From NCBI RefSeq assembly GCF_048544455.1, contig NC_133536.1, positions 37,032,652 to 37,096,651 of the forward strand: a stretch of DNA of 64,000 nucleotides. Direction: 5' to 3'. The notes beneath the pieces are model-generated. The model searched no databases. It saw only the letters and a list, made by a program, of their open reading frames with translations, and had not been told where the DNA came from. Of this stretch, positions 1 through 11,344 are shown one piece after another; the stretch's first letter is position 1, and each line of letters starts with the position of its first letter. Both the position numbers and the translations under genes were made by a program. This DNA comes from Silene latifolia (Eukaryota; Streptophyta; Magnoliopsida; Caryophyllales; Caryophyllaceae).

Positions 1-540
1 CCAAAAAACCAAACAAATAAAAAACCCAAAAAATCCAAATAAATCATTTACTCATCTTTTCCTCATTCACCATCCAACTAGACCTGGCAAACGGGTCAAC
101 CGGGTCGGGTTCGGGTCGGGCCAGTTTGGGTCGGGTCATTTCGGGTTTCTCAAATTTTCGGGTTAGTTCGGATCGGGTCAGTTCATTTCGGGTTACGGGT
201 CTATTTCGGGTTTGTTGGTCGGGTGTGTTTCGGGTCAAGCGGGTCGGGTTAATTCGGGTCAGGCCATTTTCGGGTCAAAGATCAAGAGAAGAGAGACATT
301 TCAAGTCTATTAGGGTCAATTAAAGTTATATTTTGTCGGGTCCTTTTCGGGTTGAGTGGTTTCTGATTGGTCATTTCGGGTCGGGTCTGTTACGGGTCCA
401 TGAAAGCTCGGGTCATTTTCGGGTCGGGTCGGGTCACTTCGGGCTTCGGGTGTCATTCGGGTTCAGCAATTCGGGTCGATTTCGGGTCTCGGGTCATCCT
501 TTTCGGGTCGGGTCAATCGGGTCGGGTTGATTTTGCCAGG
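1..540. repeat. TCGGGT-rich low-complexity DNA
   Basis: From about 91 to 530 the + strand is dominated by irregular copies of TCGGGT and CGGGTCATT with no fixed period. Short open frames on both strands here come only from the repeat and look like strings of TR, RV or SG residues. The unit is not the plant telomere repeat TTTAGGG. No gene is visible in 1-540. The block adjoins the left arm of the foldback structure that starts near 541. Confidence 0.7.
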
Positions 541-1047
541 TCTACATCCAACTACCACCACCAACCGGAAACCACCACAGTCGCCAACCGCCACCGCCGC
601 CGTCGCCGGCCGACGTCATTTTTTTTTTTTCTTTAAACTTGATGTTTGAGTGTTCTTTTTATTTTTTTTGTTGTTTTTTTTTCTCCTTATATCGTCTTGC
701 TATATAATATTGTTTTAAATTTGTGAGTTTTTTTAATTTTAATCTTAGATCTACTAAAATAGATAAATTTTCATTGACCCGTTTTTTTCTTCCATTTCCG
801 TTTTTTTTTTTTTTTTTCAAATTTGATGTTTTGGTCTTTTTTTTTTTTTTTTTTTTTTTCCGGTTGTTGACATTCTTACAAATTATAGTGTGATTTTAGT
901 ACTAAATCTATTAGTTATGAAATCTCATTTTTTACTTTTTTCTTGTTGATATCACTTTGTTAATATCCGTCTTGTTATATATATTTGCCAAATTTCGTAT
1001 TTAAAATTTTGTCTTGGTATTGTGTGATTTAGGATCTATTAAACTTA

Positions 1048-1400
1048 CTTGTTCGGTTAAAATTACACATTTTTGGTTAAAATTACACTTTTGTCCGTTA
1101 AAATTACACTTTTTTCCGTTAAAATTACACTTTTTTCGGTTTAAATCACAGTTGTTTTCCTGTTAAAATTATATTTTTTAACGTTAAAATTACATTTTTT
1201 TCTGTTAAAATTACACTTTTTAACGTTAAAATTACACTTTTTTTCGTTAAAATTACATTTTTTTTCCGGTTAAAATTACACTTTTTCCCGTTAAAATTAT
1301 ACTTTTTTTCGTTAAAATTACACTTCCGGTTAAAATTACACTTTTTCCCGTTAAAATTACACTTTTTTCTGTTAAAATTACACTTGTCTTCATTAAAGTT
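1048..1400 (+). repeat. Minisatellite array, left outer arm
   Basis: About 18-20 bp degenerate tandem units of the form GTTAAAATTACACTTTTTnC, roughly 16-18 copies. Its inverted counterpart is at 2225-2960. Confidence 0.8.
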
Positions 1401-1479
1401 ACATTTATCTCTATTATTAAAGTTACACTTATCTCTACTAAGGTTACCCTCTCAATGACTAAAGTACGCTTTTGGACTA

Positions 1480-2200
1480 AAGATAGAACAATTTGGACTG
1501 AAGTTATACAAATTTGGACTAAAATTACACAATTTGGACTAACTAATGGAGTTATTTGTAAATTGCAACTTACACAATTTGGACTAAAGATACACAAATT
1601 TGGACTATAGTTATACAATTTGGATTAAAATTACACTTTTATGGACTAAAATTACACTTCCGTGGACTAAAATTACACTTTTGTAGACTAAAGTTATACA
1701 TTTGTGGATTAAAGTTACACATTTGTAGACTAAAATTACACTCTTTTGGACTAAAATTACACTTTTGTGGACTAAAATTATACTCATAAAATGATAAAAG
1801 ATACACACACTATCAATTTACTAAGTTACACTTTAGTGGACAATGATTGAAATTACACAATCTCAACGACTCAAAATAAATGAATTGTGTAAATTTAGTT
1901 CAAATTGTGTAATTTTACTCTAAATTTAGTCGTAAATAGTGTATTATTAGTTCAAAATTATTCGTAAATAGTGTATTTTCAGTCCAAAATTGTAGTTTTA
2001 GTCCAAATTTAGTGTAAAAAGTGTATTTTTAGTCCAAATTTTGTATTTTCAGTCCAAAATTGTATAATTTTAGTCCAAATTTAGTTGTAAATATTGTATT
2101 CAATTTAGTCGTAAATAAGTCCATTAGTTAGTCCAAATAGTCCAAATTACTTAGTCCATATTGTCCAAATTAGTTAGTCCAAATTGTCCAAATAATCCAA
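1480..2200. repeat. Inner inverted pair of minisatellite blocks
   Basis: At 1490-1790 the unit is TTTGGACTAAAATTACACT. At 1885-2200 the same unit occurs reversed (GTGTAATTTTAGTCCAAAT), mixed with shorter AGTCCAAAT units. The spacer of about 80 bp near 1800-1880 would form the loop of the foldback. Confidence 0.7.
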
Positions 2201-2224
2201 ATTAGTCTGTCTAACTTTAGCCCA

Positions 2225-2960
2225 AGAGTGTAACTTTAGTCACTAATAGAGATAAGTGTAATTTTAACAGAAAAAGTGTAATTGTAACAAAAAAAAGTGT
2301 AATTGTAACAAGAAAAAGTGTAATTGTAACAGAATTGAGTGTAATTTTAACAGAAAAAGTGTAATTGTAACAAAAAAAAGTGTAATTGTAACAAGAAAAA
2401 GTATAATTGTGACAGAAAAAGTGTAATTGTTATAGAATTGAGTGTAATTTTAACAGAAGAAGTGTAATTGTAACAAAAAAAAGTGTAATTGTAACAAGAA
2501 AAAGTGTAATTGTGACAGAAAAAGTGTAATTGTAACAGAATTGAGTGAAATTTTAACAGAAAAAGTGTAATTGTAACAAAAAAAAGTGTAATTGTAACAA
2601 AAAAAAGTGTAATTTTAGTAGGAAAAAGTGTAATTATAACAGCAATAAGTGTAATTTTAACCAAAAAAAGTGTAATTGTAACAGAAATAAGTGTAATTGT
2701 AACAGCAATAAGTGTAATTGTAACCAAAAAAAGTGTAATTGTAACAGAAATAAGTGTAATTGTAACAGCAATAAGTGTAATTTTAACCAAAAAAAGTGTA
2801 ATTGTAACAGAAATAAGTGTAATTGTAACAACAATAAGTGTAATTTTAACCCAAAAAAGTGTAATTGTAACTTTAATAGGAAAAAGTGTAATTTTAGCGG
2901 ACAAAAGTATAATTGTAACAGAAATAAATGTAATTTTAACCAAAAAAAGTGTAATTTTAA
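2225..2960 (-). repeat. Minisatellite array, right outer arm
   Basis: Tandem units of about 18-20 bp, GTGTAATTGTAACAGAAAAA and variants, about 38 copies. They are the reverse complement of the 1048-1400 unit with T in place of one A. Higher-order order is visible at 2640-2860, where units ending in AACAGCAATAA, AACCAAAAAA and AACAGAAATAA alternate in triplets. Confidence 0.8.
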
Positions 2961-3587
2961 TATACAAAAATTGGCAAATACATATTAACAAGACGGATAT
3001 TAACAAGGCGAGATTTAAAATTCACAATTAAATATGAAAAAAATTATGACAAAAATTCAAGTAAATCTGAAAAAATTTATGACAAAACTTCACAAGAAAA
3101 TCTGAACAAATTTTAAATACAATAAAATCACAAGTAGATTTAAAAATATAATTTGTTAACAAAAACCGTCTCACAAAACACCAACCACCCGACAACAACA
3201 CCACATCACCACCACGAACATCATCACCATCCACACGCCTTGAATATAAAATAAAGACGATAAAAAAAATTGAGATCTAAAAATTACCAATAACAATAAA
3301 TTATTAAACGAAACTGGAAAAAAAACCAAACAACAAAACGATTTTGTTGTTGTTGTTGGTGGGAGAGGAGGCGGGAGGATTTGAAACGAAAAACGAAAAA
3401 GAAAGGGGAAAAACGAAAAAAAAAAAAACCAAACACCATCAACACGGCCGTCGGCCCAGATCTGAAACGAAAAACGAAAAAAAAATTGAAATGAGGAGAG
3501 GAGGCGGGAGGATTTCGAGGCTGTGTTGTTGTTGGTGGGAGGCTGGGTTGTTGGTGGGAGGGAGATGATGGCTGGGTGAAGGTGGTT

Positions 3588-3765
3588 TCGGGTTGGTGGT
3601 CGGAAAGAAAGGGTGAAGGTGGTTTCGCGTTGGGGTTGCGGGGTTGAGGGTTACAGGGTTGAGGAGGAACGGGGTTGGGGTTGCGGGGTTGAGGGAGGGC
3701 GACGTTGGATGGTGGTGGGGTTGTGAGGTCACTGGCTGCCGGAGGAAGGAGGGCGACGTGAGGAA
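3588..3765 (+). repeat. G-rich tract with many G-runs
   Basis: The + strand has repeated GGGTT, GGGGTTG and GGTGG runs (for example GGGGTTGGGGTTGCGGGG), a composition able to form G-quadruplexes. Part of it mirrors the C-rich 550-600 block of the left arm. The 163-codon frame on the other strand (3284-3775) is proline-rich translation of this tract and is not called as a gene. Confidence 0.55.
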
Positions 3766-4069
3766 CGTTTTTCATTTTCTTTTTCTGAGATTTTTTTGGG
3801 TTTTTTTTTTCTGAGATTTTTTGGGTTTTTTTTGTTTGATGAGAGTAAAATGAGAGAATGTGAAAGTGAGATTTAGAGAGGGAGAGGAGAGTGTGATAAT
3901 GAGGGAAGGAGTGATTAGTGAGAAATTTAATTGAGTTGAGGAGGTAATTAAGGGAGCTTGATTTCTAGCTCTTCATTGAGATCTAATCTCACCCATTGAT
4001 TCCCTTCATCCAAAGGCCCATATAAAGACTTAGGGACTCAATATATGTAAGGGACTTAGGAGAACTTGA

Positions 4070-4072
<3 letters not shown>
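3766..4072. other. Non-coding spacer
   Basis: T-rich, then purine-rich sequence (AGAGAGGGAGAGGAGAG at about 3877) followed by unremarkable DNA. No gene or defined repeat is seen. Confidence 0.6.

Positions 4073-4146
<74 letters not shown>
4073..4146. repeat. (TA)n microsatellite
   Basis: Uninterrupted TA dinucleotides of about 74 bp directly abutting the terminal inverted repeat element that starts at 4147. Confidence 0.95.
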
Positions 4147-4152
<6 letters not shown>

Positions 4153-6877
4153 GGATCATATGAGTTGGGTCAATAATGGTGAGTTACCCCTCTAAATCTA
4201 GACCATTCATCTAATCTAAGATGGATGGCTGAGATTTAATGTTGATCAACATATAAGAACCCATCTTTTTCCTCAACCTCATTCAATCTTACGTTATTTC
4301 AACTATCTCCTTCCCTGCTAATTTTATCTACTGTCAAACCCTAATTTTCATAACTCAAAACAAAACAATAGAACAATTCAATCCACGATTTCAACATCTA
4401 TACAAATCTCGATAATATCAATCCTCATATCAATCGTTTACCGTTCTTTGCGATTAAACTTGTGCATAAATCCTAATAAATCACATCGACATATTTACTA
4501 TATTGTGCAAAATCAAGGGAAACTCTAGAAGAGGAATCAAGAATTTAAGATTTATACTCAATCTTCATCCTCAATCATCATCATCCTTGTTCTAATTTGT
4601 CAATTAAGGAGATTTCGTCATATTGATTTCGTTGTCACTTTCGCTTCATCTCCGTATTTTTCTTCAATTTCACTATAGTTAAGCACTAATTTTGTTATTC
4701 TAGATGCGATTTGTGCGTTTTCATTATGGTTCTTGTTTAATATCCGTTTCATTTTCATTGATTTGTTACTTGTGTTTACCATGTTAATCTGTTAACAACA
4801 GTTGTTGTATTACTTTGACCGAGTTATTGTATTATACAAATTCAGTTATTGTATTTTGCAGTTACTTTTTTTGTTGTTGTTTTAATCTGTTAACAACAGT
4901 TATTATATTGTTTTAGCCGAATTATTGTATTATTCAAACATACTTATTGTATTGTTTTAAATTAGTTATTTCAAATTAAAGTTGTTGTAAGATGACGTCT
5001 TCTTATATAATCTGTTTAAGTTGGTTATAGTAATAGTACATCTCAATTATTGTATTGTTTTAACTTAGTTATTTAAATTTGTAATTATTGTTGTGGTCTT
5101 ATATAATCTACTTATAGTTGTGTAGTTATTTATAACTTACTCCCTTTTTGTTTTTATTTCTTTCAGTGAACTTTTGTTGTCTACTTGTTCAGCCCACATC
5201 AATAAGCAAGAGATGGTTCTCGTCGGGAAGAAATATTGGTGGAAGAAACGTGAAAACAACGGCAAGACACGGTTCTCGTTGGAAGAAATATTTTTAGACG
5301 TTGTAATGAAGATAAATATATGTAATATTTGTGATGTTAATATTGTTAGATGTATTATTTGAAATGCTTAGATGTAATGATGATGATGCTTAGCTATAAT
5401 TTATTGGAGATATTTGAGTGTAATGTGTTGGAAACAAAATAGTTATATAATGAAAGTAAGTGAATTTTTGTAGCCTTGTTATATATGATTATTTCATTTT
5501 TCAGATTTTTTAATTGCATTAACCAATCTCAATGATTGATTGAATGCAAATGACTAGTTATTCAATTAAAGAAGATGAAAACAATCACAAGATAGATATA
5601 TGAATATATTTGAGTTTCATCTCAATACAATAACACGATTTACTCATTACAATAACTGAGTTTCTACATTACAATAACTATAAATACCAGAGTTTTACAT
5701 TACAATAACTCAGTTTCTATACTACAATAACTGAGTTTCTACATTACAATAATTGAGTTTCTACATTGAAATAACTACAAATACCAGAGTTGCTACATTA
5801 CAATAACTGAGTTTTCCTACATTACAATAACTGAGTTTCTACATTATAATAACTGATCTTTTCAATTAAACAAGATGAAAACTAACAACACATGACCAAG
5901 TATATACATCAATTTTTCCATTGAACGTCAATTATCTGCGTCTATCTTGATTCAACCTGCAAATCACCAAAAAATAGAATATAACTTAACAGAACATCAT
6001 ATAGAATGATTCGGTCAATATATTACAATAACTAGACTGTAAAGTAACTATAATTGACTTTAAACAACTAAAGAGTGAATAACTGAATCACATATAAAAT
6101 AACTGACTTTATTCATTACAATAATCGAGTTTCTACATTACAATAACTACAAATACCAGAGTTTCTTCATTACCATAACTGAGTCTATACGTTACAATAA
6201 CTGATTTCCTACATTACAATAATCGAGTTTCTACAATACAATAACTGAGTTTATGCATTTGAATAACTATTAAATAACCACGTTTCTTCATTACAATAAG
6301 TGAGTTTCTACCTTCAACTAGACATTTTAACATACAGTTGGTGTGCTAAGCTAGATTACCAACAATTTTTCAAGATTATGATGATAAATCACCAAGCAAA
6401 TGCCAACGTTATGATAGACAAGTATATTAACGGAATAGCAATTGACATAACTCCCAAAGCAACATATATTGACTTATATAATCTACGATTACCTTCGTTT
6501 TTTCGATTTGTGCCAAGTTTTTTGCAAGTTCTGGGCAGAAAATGTCGATTGATTCATGTATTAATCAAATTGAACAAATATGATGAATTAATTTTGTGTT
6601 TTCGACTTGAATTAATCAAGTTTTTATGAATATTTGATTGAATAACATCTTGAAATTGAAGAAAATGGGAAAACAGAGAGAAAGAATAAAGAAATTAGGG
6701 AAGAAAAAAGAGAATATGAAGAAGATGAAGAATACAGGAGGCTTAATTTTGTTAAGCGTCGTTTATTTTGGTAGGTTAGGATATATTTTGGTCTAATCTC
6801 AGTCCTTGATCTTGTTAGATCCATTGGTATATAAATGCGGGGGTAACTCACGAAAAGTGGCAAACTCACCGGATCTT
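4147..6877. mobile_element. Non-autonomous element with long imperfect TIRs
   Basis: The first ~95 bp (4147-4243) and the reverse complement of the last ~90 bp (6787-6877) align with gaps. They share GTGAGTTACCCC, a downstream ATCTAA and CTGAGATT in the same order. The interior holds two oppositely oriented groups of short repeats: TTATTGTATT-type at 4805-5070, and ACATTACAATAACTGAG-type at 5625-6300. One 62-codon frame at 5174-5362 resembles nothing I recognise. There is no transposase. Long TIRs would suit a Mutator-like derivative, but the flanks are (TA)n and (TC)n, which hides any target duplication. The family is therefore uncertain. Confidence 0.5.
5625..6300. repeat. 22-bp class tandem repeat
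   Basis: Degenerate repeats of ACATTACAATAACTGAGTTTCT across 5625-5850 and 6110-6305, with non-repeat DNA between. The core ACAATAACTGA is the reverse complement of the TCAGTTATTGT motif found at about 4840-4860, so the two groups could pair. Confidence 0.65.
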
Positions 6878-6878
6878 G

Positions 6879-7003
<125 letters not shown>

Positions 7004-7385
7004 TACACCTTTATAAAAAGTGTGAGCCTCAAGTTACTATTCACTAATGAATAGTAACTTCTCTAATGAATAGTGATACGGGATTGGGTTGGGCTGCTTT
7101 ATGCGGGTTTAGGAACTCAACGATTTGGGCTTGACTGGTTCACTTTACATTCTACATTATCCTCATCATTCATCCCCATCATTCCTTATTCTTATCAAGC
7201 CCAAATGGTTGTTATCCCTCCTCGGTGTTCCTCTTCAGTCTTCACAACCACACCTTTTTTTTTTTCATTTCTATCATTTCTATGTGCACTTTCCACAACC
7301 ACTCCTTTTCCCCTTCCTTATCTTTCCCCCTGTGCTTCTTCTACATCCACACCTTATCCATATCTCCTGCTCTGCTACCCAAAAG

Positions 7386-9430
7386 ATGAAATGGAAACCT
7401 AATGCTTTAAGAAAGTCAACGAAGGTGTCGAATCGAAAGGTAATTTTGTTTACCATTAATGTTTGTTAATATGATCGGTTAATCTTTCGATTAATTATTT
7501 GATTTTGTTTTGGTGAATTTTTCGATTTACTGCGCCATATCTGATTATTAGAATGATGGCGCCGTTCTTGTGATATCTAATAGTGAGGCTTGGTTTTATT
7601 TTTGATTGGTTTAGATACCATTTCTGAATGTTAGGTTTTGCCTATTTGATTTTTTAAAGGTTTTGATGATTTTTTTAAGGTCTTGTTTCTTTGATTTGAT
7701 GAAATAGGATGTGGAGATGTTGATTCAGTTGAAGATGGTGTTGCCTGGTTCAAATTGGCAGATTCATTCCGTTCATCGACATTCTGGTATGGTTAGTTTT
7801 CGATCTTATCATTGGTTTTAGCTTATTCCCCCTTTATTATTATTAATACTTTTTGTTTGATCGATGATGATTATTAATGATGATGATGATGATGATGATG
7901 AAAGTTCAGACCATCGAGCATTTTTGGAATAATTTTAATTGTACGTTTTATATGCTAATGCTATCGCGCAATATTTGCTTAGTTTTGTTTCTTAGGTTTA
8001 CTCAAAGAAGACATTGGGTCTAAGTTAAATGGTCCTTCCATCCTCGCATTTGCTATCAATAGCAGTACTGCAATCAATTCAAATCTAAATCGTCAAACTG
8101 ATTCTAATATAACTTTGATCATTCAAATAGCGGGCTTTCGTAATAGTTGCCTATTAGATTCTCCCGCTATTCAATTTATAGTGTTTTAAAGTGTTTAAAA
8201 TGCTTTGATGAATTTGAATATAAGTGGATACTCCTCATAGTGTGCTTTCGCTCGCTGTTATTATCAGATCACTAAAGGGCTCCTCCTAAGATTAAAAGAC
8301 AGAATACTCAGTTTCAAAAGAAATACTCCCTCTGTCCCGGTCTGTTGTTGTCCTTTTTCCATATTGGGGTGTTTCAGTCATTTGTTCTCCTTTATATTTT
8401 AAGAATGAACTTGATGAGTAATTTGATCATTCTCATTCAATTTGTTCCATATGCCATTTAGTTATTGGTCCTCTCCTCTTTCCTTAGTCTTTGTGTCAAA
8501 ACGAAAGGACAACAATTGACCGGGACGGAGGGAGTACAAGGTTTACTGACTTTTTTTCCCTGGTTGGTTTTCTTTCTTGTTAATGTAGCTTCAGATTATA
8601 ACTCTGTGGTGTTTCCAAATATGATGAGTTAACCAACTGACGTGCTTTTACTAGCTGAAACAACTTGTGGGTCACTTTTATACGAGCTTCAGGTACATAT
8701 CGAGACTGTAGTATTTCGTGGATAAGTGTACTTTTTGTCCCACCTACTTTACGATCTAGATTTTTATTTCTCATTTTTGCTGGGTTATGAAATCATTTTT
8801 TTTAGGCTTCAGGAAGGTTTTACTTAATTTTGCTTAAATAAGCAAACTTTGTTCATGTGAGATCATTTTTGCATTGTGTTGCGCAATTGTCGTTGAGATT
8901 GTGCTGGGTATTCAAGTTTTGGTTTAGTTTGTGTTTTATAAGGTTGTTTATGTGTGGCATTTATGGCTAAGTGTTAGCATGGGTATTTGTGTTCCAAAAT
9001 GATGTACTTGATGCCGAGGCTTTACTTTGGTAACGTACTGTATGAAATGTGGGCTTAGTACCCACTTCGTATCTCTAAATCATTGTCGTGTCCAACAGAT
9101 TAGTCATAGCTGGTTTTCCATAGAATTAATCGTATATTTACTTTTGGAATTTTGCCATTCTTCGAAGCCGTTATAATTTGTAATGGTTTTCTTAATTGTT
9201 CTCATTTTTTTTTTTTCATTCAGCTGGATTCAGGGAAAATTATGCAGCAATCTTGAGGTATGCTCACCTCTTTTCGTAAAGGTTTTATTATTGTTATGTT
9301 AATTTAGTCTTCAAATGATAACCTTGTTTCTTCCAGATTGTTCTCCAAAATCGTCGCTAGGTCCGCTTTTGAGATATGGCGATGGGCAATGGCACAAGTT
9401 GTGGAGCAGATTTGTATTTGCCCAATGTAA
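7386..9430 (+). pseudogene. Possible captured gene, four-exon structure, unknown product
   Basis: Not recognised. Four segments with canonical GT-AG borders keep one reading frame. Exon 1 is 7386-7439 (ATG start, 18 codons, followed by GTAATT). Exon 2 is 7708-7786 (after ATAG, before GTATGG). Exon 3 is 9224-9257 (after TTCAG, before GTATGC). Exon 4 starts at 9337 (after TTCCAG) and reads to TAA at 9428-9430. The predicted product is about 86 residues; its last part is rich in W, A and V. The phases agree across all three junctions, which random sequence would rarely give. The 1.4-kb second intron contains the Stowaway MITE. Capture of host gene fragments is well known for Helitrons. I cannot name a family, and exons could be missing. 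An unspliced alternative frame exists in exon 4 (9315-9500). Confidence 0.35.
8326..8534. mobile_element. Stowaway-type MITE, 209 bp
   Basis: The TIR CTCCCTCTGTCCCGGTC at the left matches GACCGGGACGGAGGGAG at the right with one mismatch. A TA dinucleotide flanks both sides (8324-8325 and 8535-8536). Short length, the CTCCCTC start and the TA target are diagnostic for Stowaway (Tc1/mariner-type) MITEs. It has no coding capacity. It sits in the long second intron of the gene-like structure. Confidence 0.9.
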
Positions 9431-10689
9431 CTGCAACGCATCTACGATCATCAACTACAAGCACACACCACCGACTTCTGATGTACAGGTTGATTCCTAA
9501 ACCTTAGTTTAAATTTGGTAGTCTATGATCTTAAGCGAGAGCTCTCCCCAACGAGCTTAGATTTTGAGATTGTTTCCTATTGTTGGTTCCGAGGTTGTTT
9601 TTTCAACCTGTTTTTAGATTCGGTCCATTTGGGACTTTTGTTACGGACCTCAGCTTTGATCTCACCCCAACAAACTTAGGTTTGGAGATCTATTTGCTAG
9701 GCCTATTTATAAATTTGCGAGTCATTTATGTATTATGGTTGACGCTCTAGGTATCATGGCCTATTGATAAACGCTTATTACAGAGCAGCATTAAACAGTG
9801 GATTAAAAAACAAAGAACTAAAATGCGTGTATTCACCTTAATCTGTTTCAAAAATTCAACACCTTATGAACCTTAGGCGGAACCCCCCAAATACCAGAAA
9901 AGCATTAAAGTAAAAAGGCTGTTAGGGAAGATGACACGTTTTTGGTATTATGGGTTATAACATGTCTGTCTGTTTTATATATTAAATTTTATCAATTTTA
10001 TTCGCTGCTAAATGAGATTGAGGCAGATGACACTATGTCTTACGTGGAAAATCTCATTATTCCTTGTAAGTTCATTGTATATCCGTAGTTAATTATTTAT
10101 CATTTAGAACTTCTGTACGTGAAACCCGAGTAACTGATCATCACAATATATGTTCAACAATATGTAATTGAGGCGTATGATCTGGGATGAGATTGTGCCA
10201 TACGGTTAATTTTAAATAACAGTAATATTGTTCGTCGGTAGATGTCGTTATTGGCAATTCTTTATGTTTGGGTATATGGAATATTACCTCAACATGTCTT
10301 GTTGAAGTAGAAGGCAGAGCATAAGAGATTTTCAGGAGTTAATTAGTCTAATATTTTTTAGTGCCTAATATTTTCAGAGCGCTTACGGATTAGAAAGTAT
10401 CGATGCCAGAGCATTGATTTAGAATTAATGTCGAAGGTTTAGAATGTCGTTTCGGGATTTCAACTTAGTGATTTAAGCCTCCTAAGTTCATAAGAGATTT
10501 TAATTCCCTTATTATCATAAAAGTTAAAATTTCAAAGATAAGTTTTATTGAACTGTGTGAAAATATAATAACGAATAAGTTGCGTAGAGAAATGATGGAA
10601 GTGGTGTCATCAAGCTACATTACCATCAAGTATGCTACTTTGGCAGAGAAAGGGGACTCATGTTTGTGCACTAAAAAGATAAAGGTTTT
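9431..10689. other. Helitron interior, nothing recognised
   Basis: AT-rich DNA after the gene-like structure. No ORF with recognisable product, repeat or RNA gene is seen. A weak upstream extension of the LINE remnant may start near 10575 but cannot be followed with confidence. Confidence 0.5.
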
Positions 10690-11344
10690 GATGAGGCCTA
10701 CTGTTGCCTCTGTGAGTCTGTGCAAAAGAAGAGGAAACCCAGGATCACCTCTTCTCAAAATGTGAATTCAGCCTGAAAATTATACAGGATCTGAATTATC
10801 AAACGGGATTGAATATAGCACATACCAATAGCCTGAGATGGTGTATGGGTAGATGAGGATCAAAGCTCTGAAGAGGGATCCAAGCCATGATAGTTGCTGC
10901 AAGAATGTATAGCATATGGAACCAACGAAATCAAGCTCAAATAGATGGTGCCATTGATAGACCCGAGAAAGTTGTGAAACAATTAATCGAGAATGCAAAG
11001 CATAGAATTGGTGATAGAATTAAACTGCCCCTTGGAGAAAAAGACCAGATCTGGTTTCAAAATACAAGATTACTCAAGTAAATGGAGGCGGAAGAGGGAG
11101 GAGGATGAAGGAAGGTGAATGGATTGCTCTTTTGCTGAAGATGTGTTTCGTTGTAAGTAGATGAGGAAATTGATGGGATTAGATTAATTTGATTTTGTTG
11201 GTTATAGTTGGCTTTGTTGTCTTAATGGTCGTGTCTCGGAAAAAATGAGGCCAATGCCTCTTGTGGCCTATTGACTCATGTACCCCTTTGTATATTGGAT
11301 CTTATTTGTTTTTTAATACATATACTTACATTTAAACAAAAAAA
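10690..11344 (+). pseudogene. LINE reverse transcriptase C-terminal remnant and 3' tail
   Basis: In one + frame around 10711-10785 the translation has a cysteine, then a DHLF-type segment, then a C-E-F-S segment. This matches the zinc-binding (zf-RVT) end of plant LINE polyproteins. From 10887 another frame reads MYSIWNQRNQ and continues to a stop at 11081, like the last ~60 residues of the same polyprotein family. The frames differ and stops intervene, so this is decayed. About 250 bp of 3' UTR-like sequence and an A-run (about 11335-11344) follow, as expected for a 5'-truncated LINE. It lies inside the Helitron, so it was either captured or inserted later. Confidence 0.55.

Larger units (their letters stand above)
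541..3770. mobile_element. Large foldback structure with minisatellite arms
   Basis: The interval is symmetric about a centre near 1800-1880. Going outward, the left arm holds TTTGGACTAAAATTACAC units, then GTTAAAATTACACTTTTT units, then the sequence around 955-990 (TTAATATCCGTCTTG), then a CCACCACCAACC-type block at 550-600. The right arm repeats all of these in the same outward order as reverse complements: 1885-2200, 2225-2960, 2985-3003 and about 3570-3620. This matches a foldback-type DNA element or a large inverted duplication. No transposase and no clear target duplication are seen, so class and exact ends are uncertain. Long frames in the arms (for example 219 codons at 2347-3006 on the - strand) are repeat translation, not genes. 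Confidence 0.55.

Noticed and set aside
91-530. Telomere-like repeat
   Set aside because: The unit TCGGGT differs from the plant telomere repeat and has no regular period.
1048-1400. Tandem array considered as CRISPR-like
   Set aside because: Units are contiguous and degenerate without unique spacers, and the context is a plant nuclear genome.
2347-3006. 219-codon - strand ORF
   Set aside because: Pure translation of the minisatellite array (TLFLVKITLI-type repeats). Reading frames in the array stay open in more than one phase.
3284-3775. 163-codon proline-rich - strand ORF
   Set aside because: Comes from the G-rich tract and A/T runs. No domain, and both strands are open.
5174-5362. 62-codon ORF in the TIR element
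   Set aside because: No recognisable family, no codon or context support; kept only as a remark.
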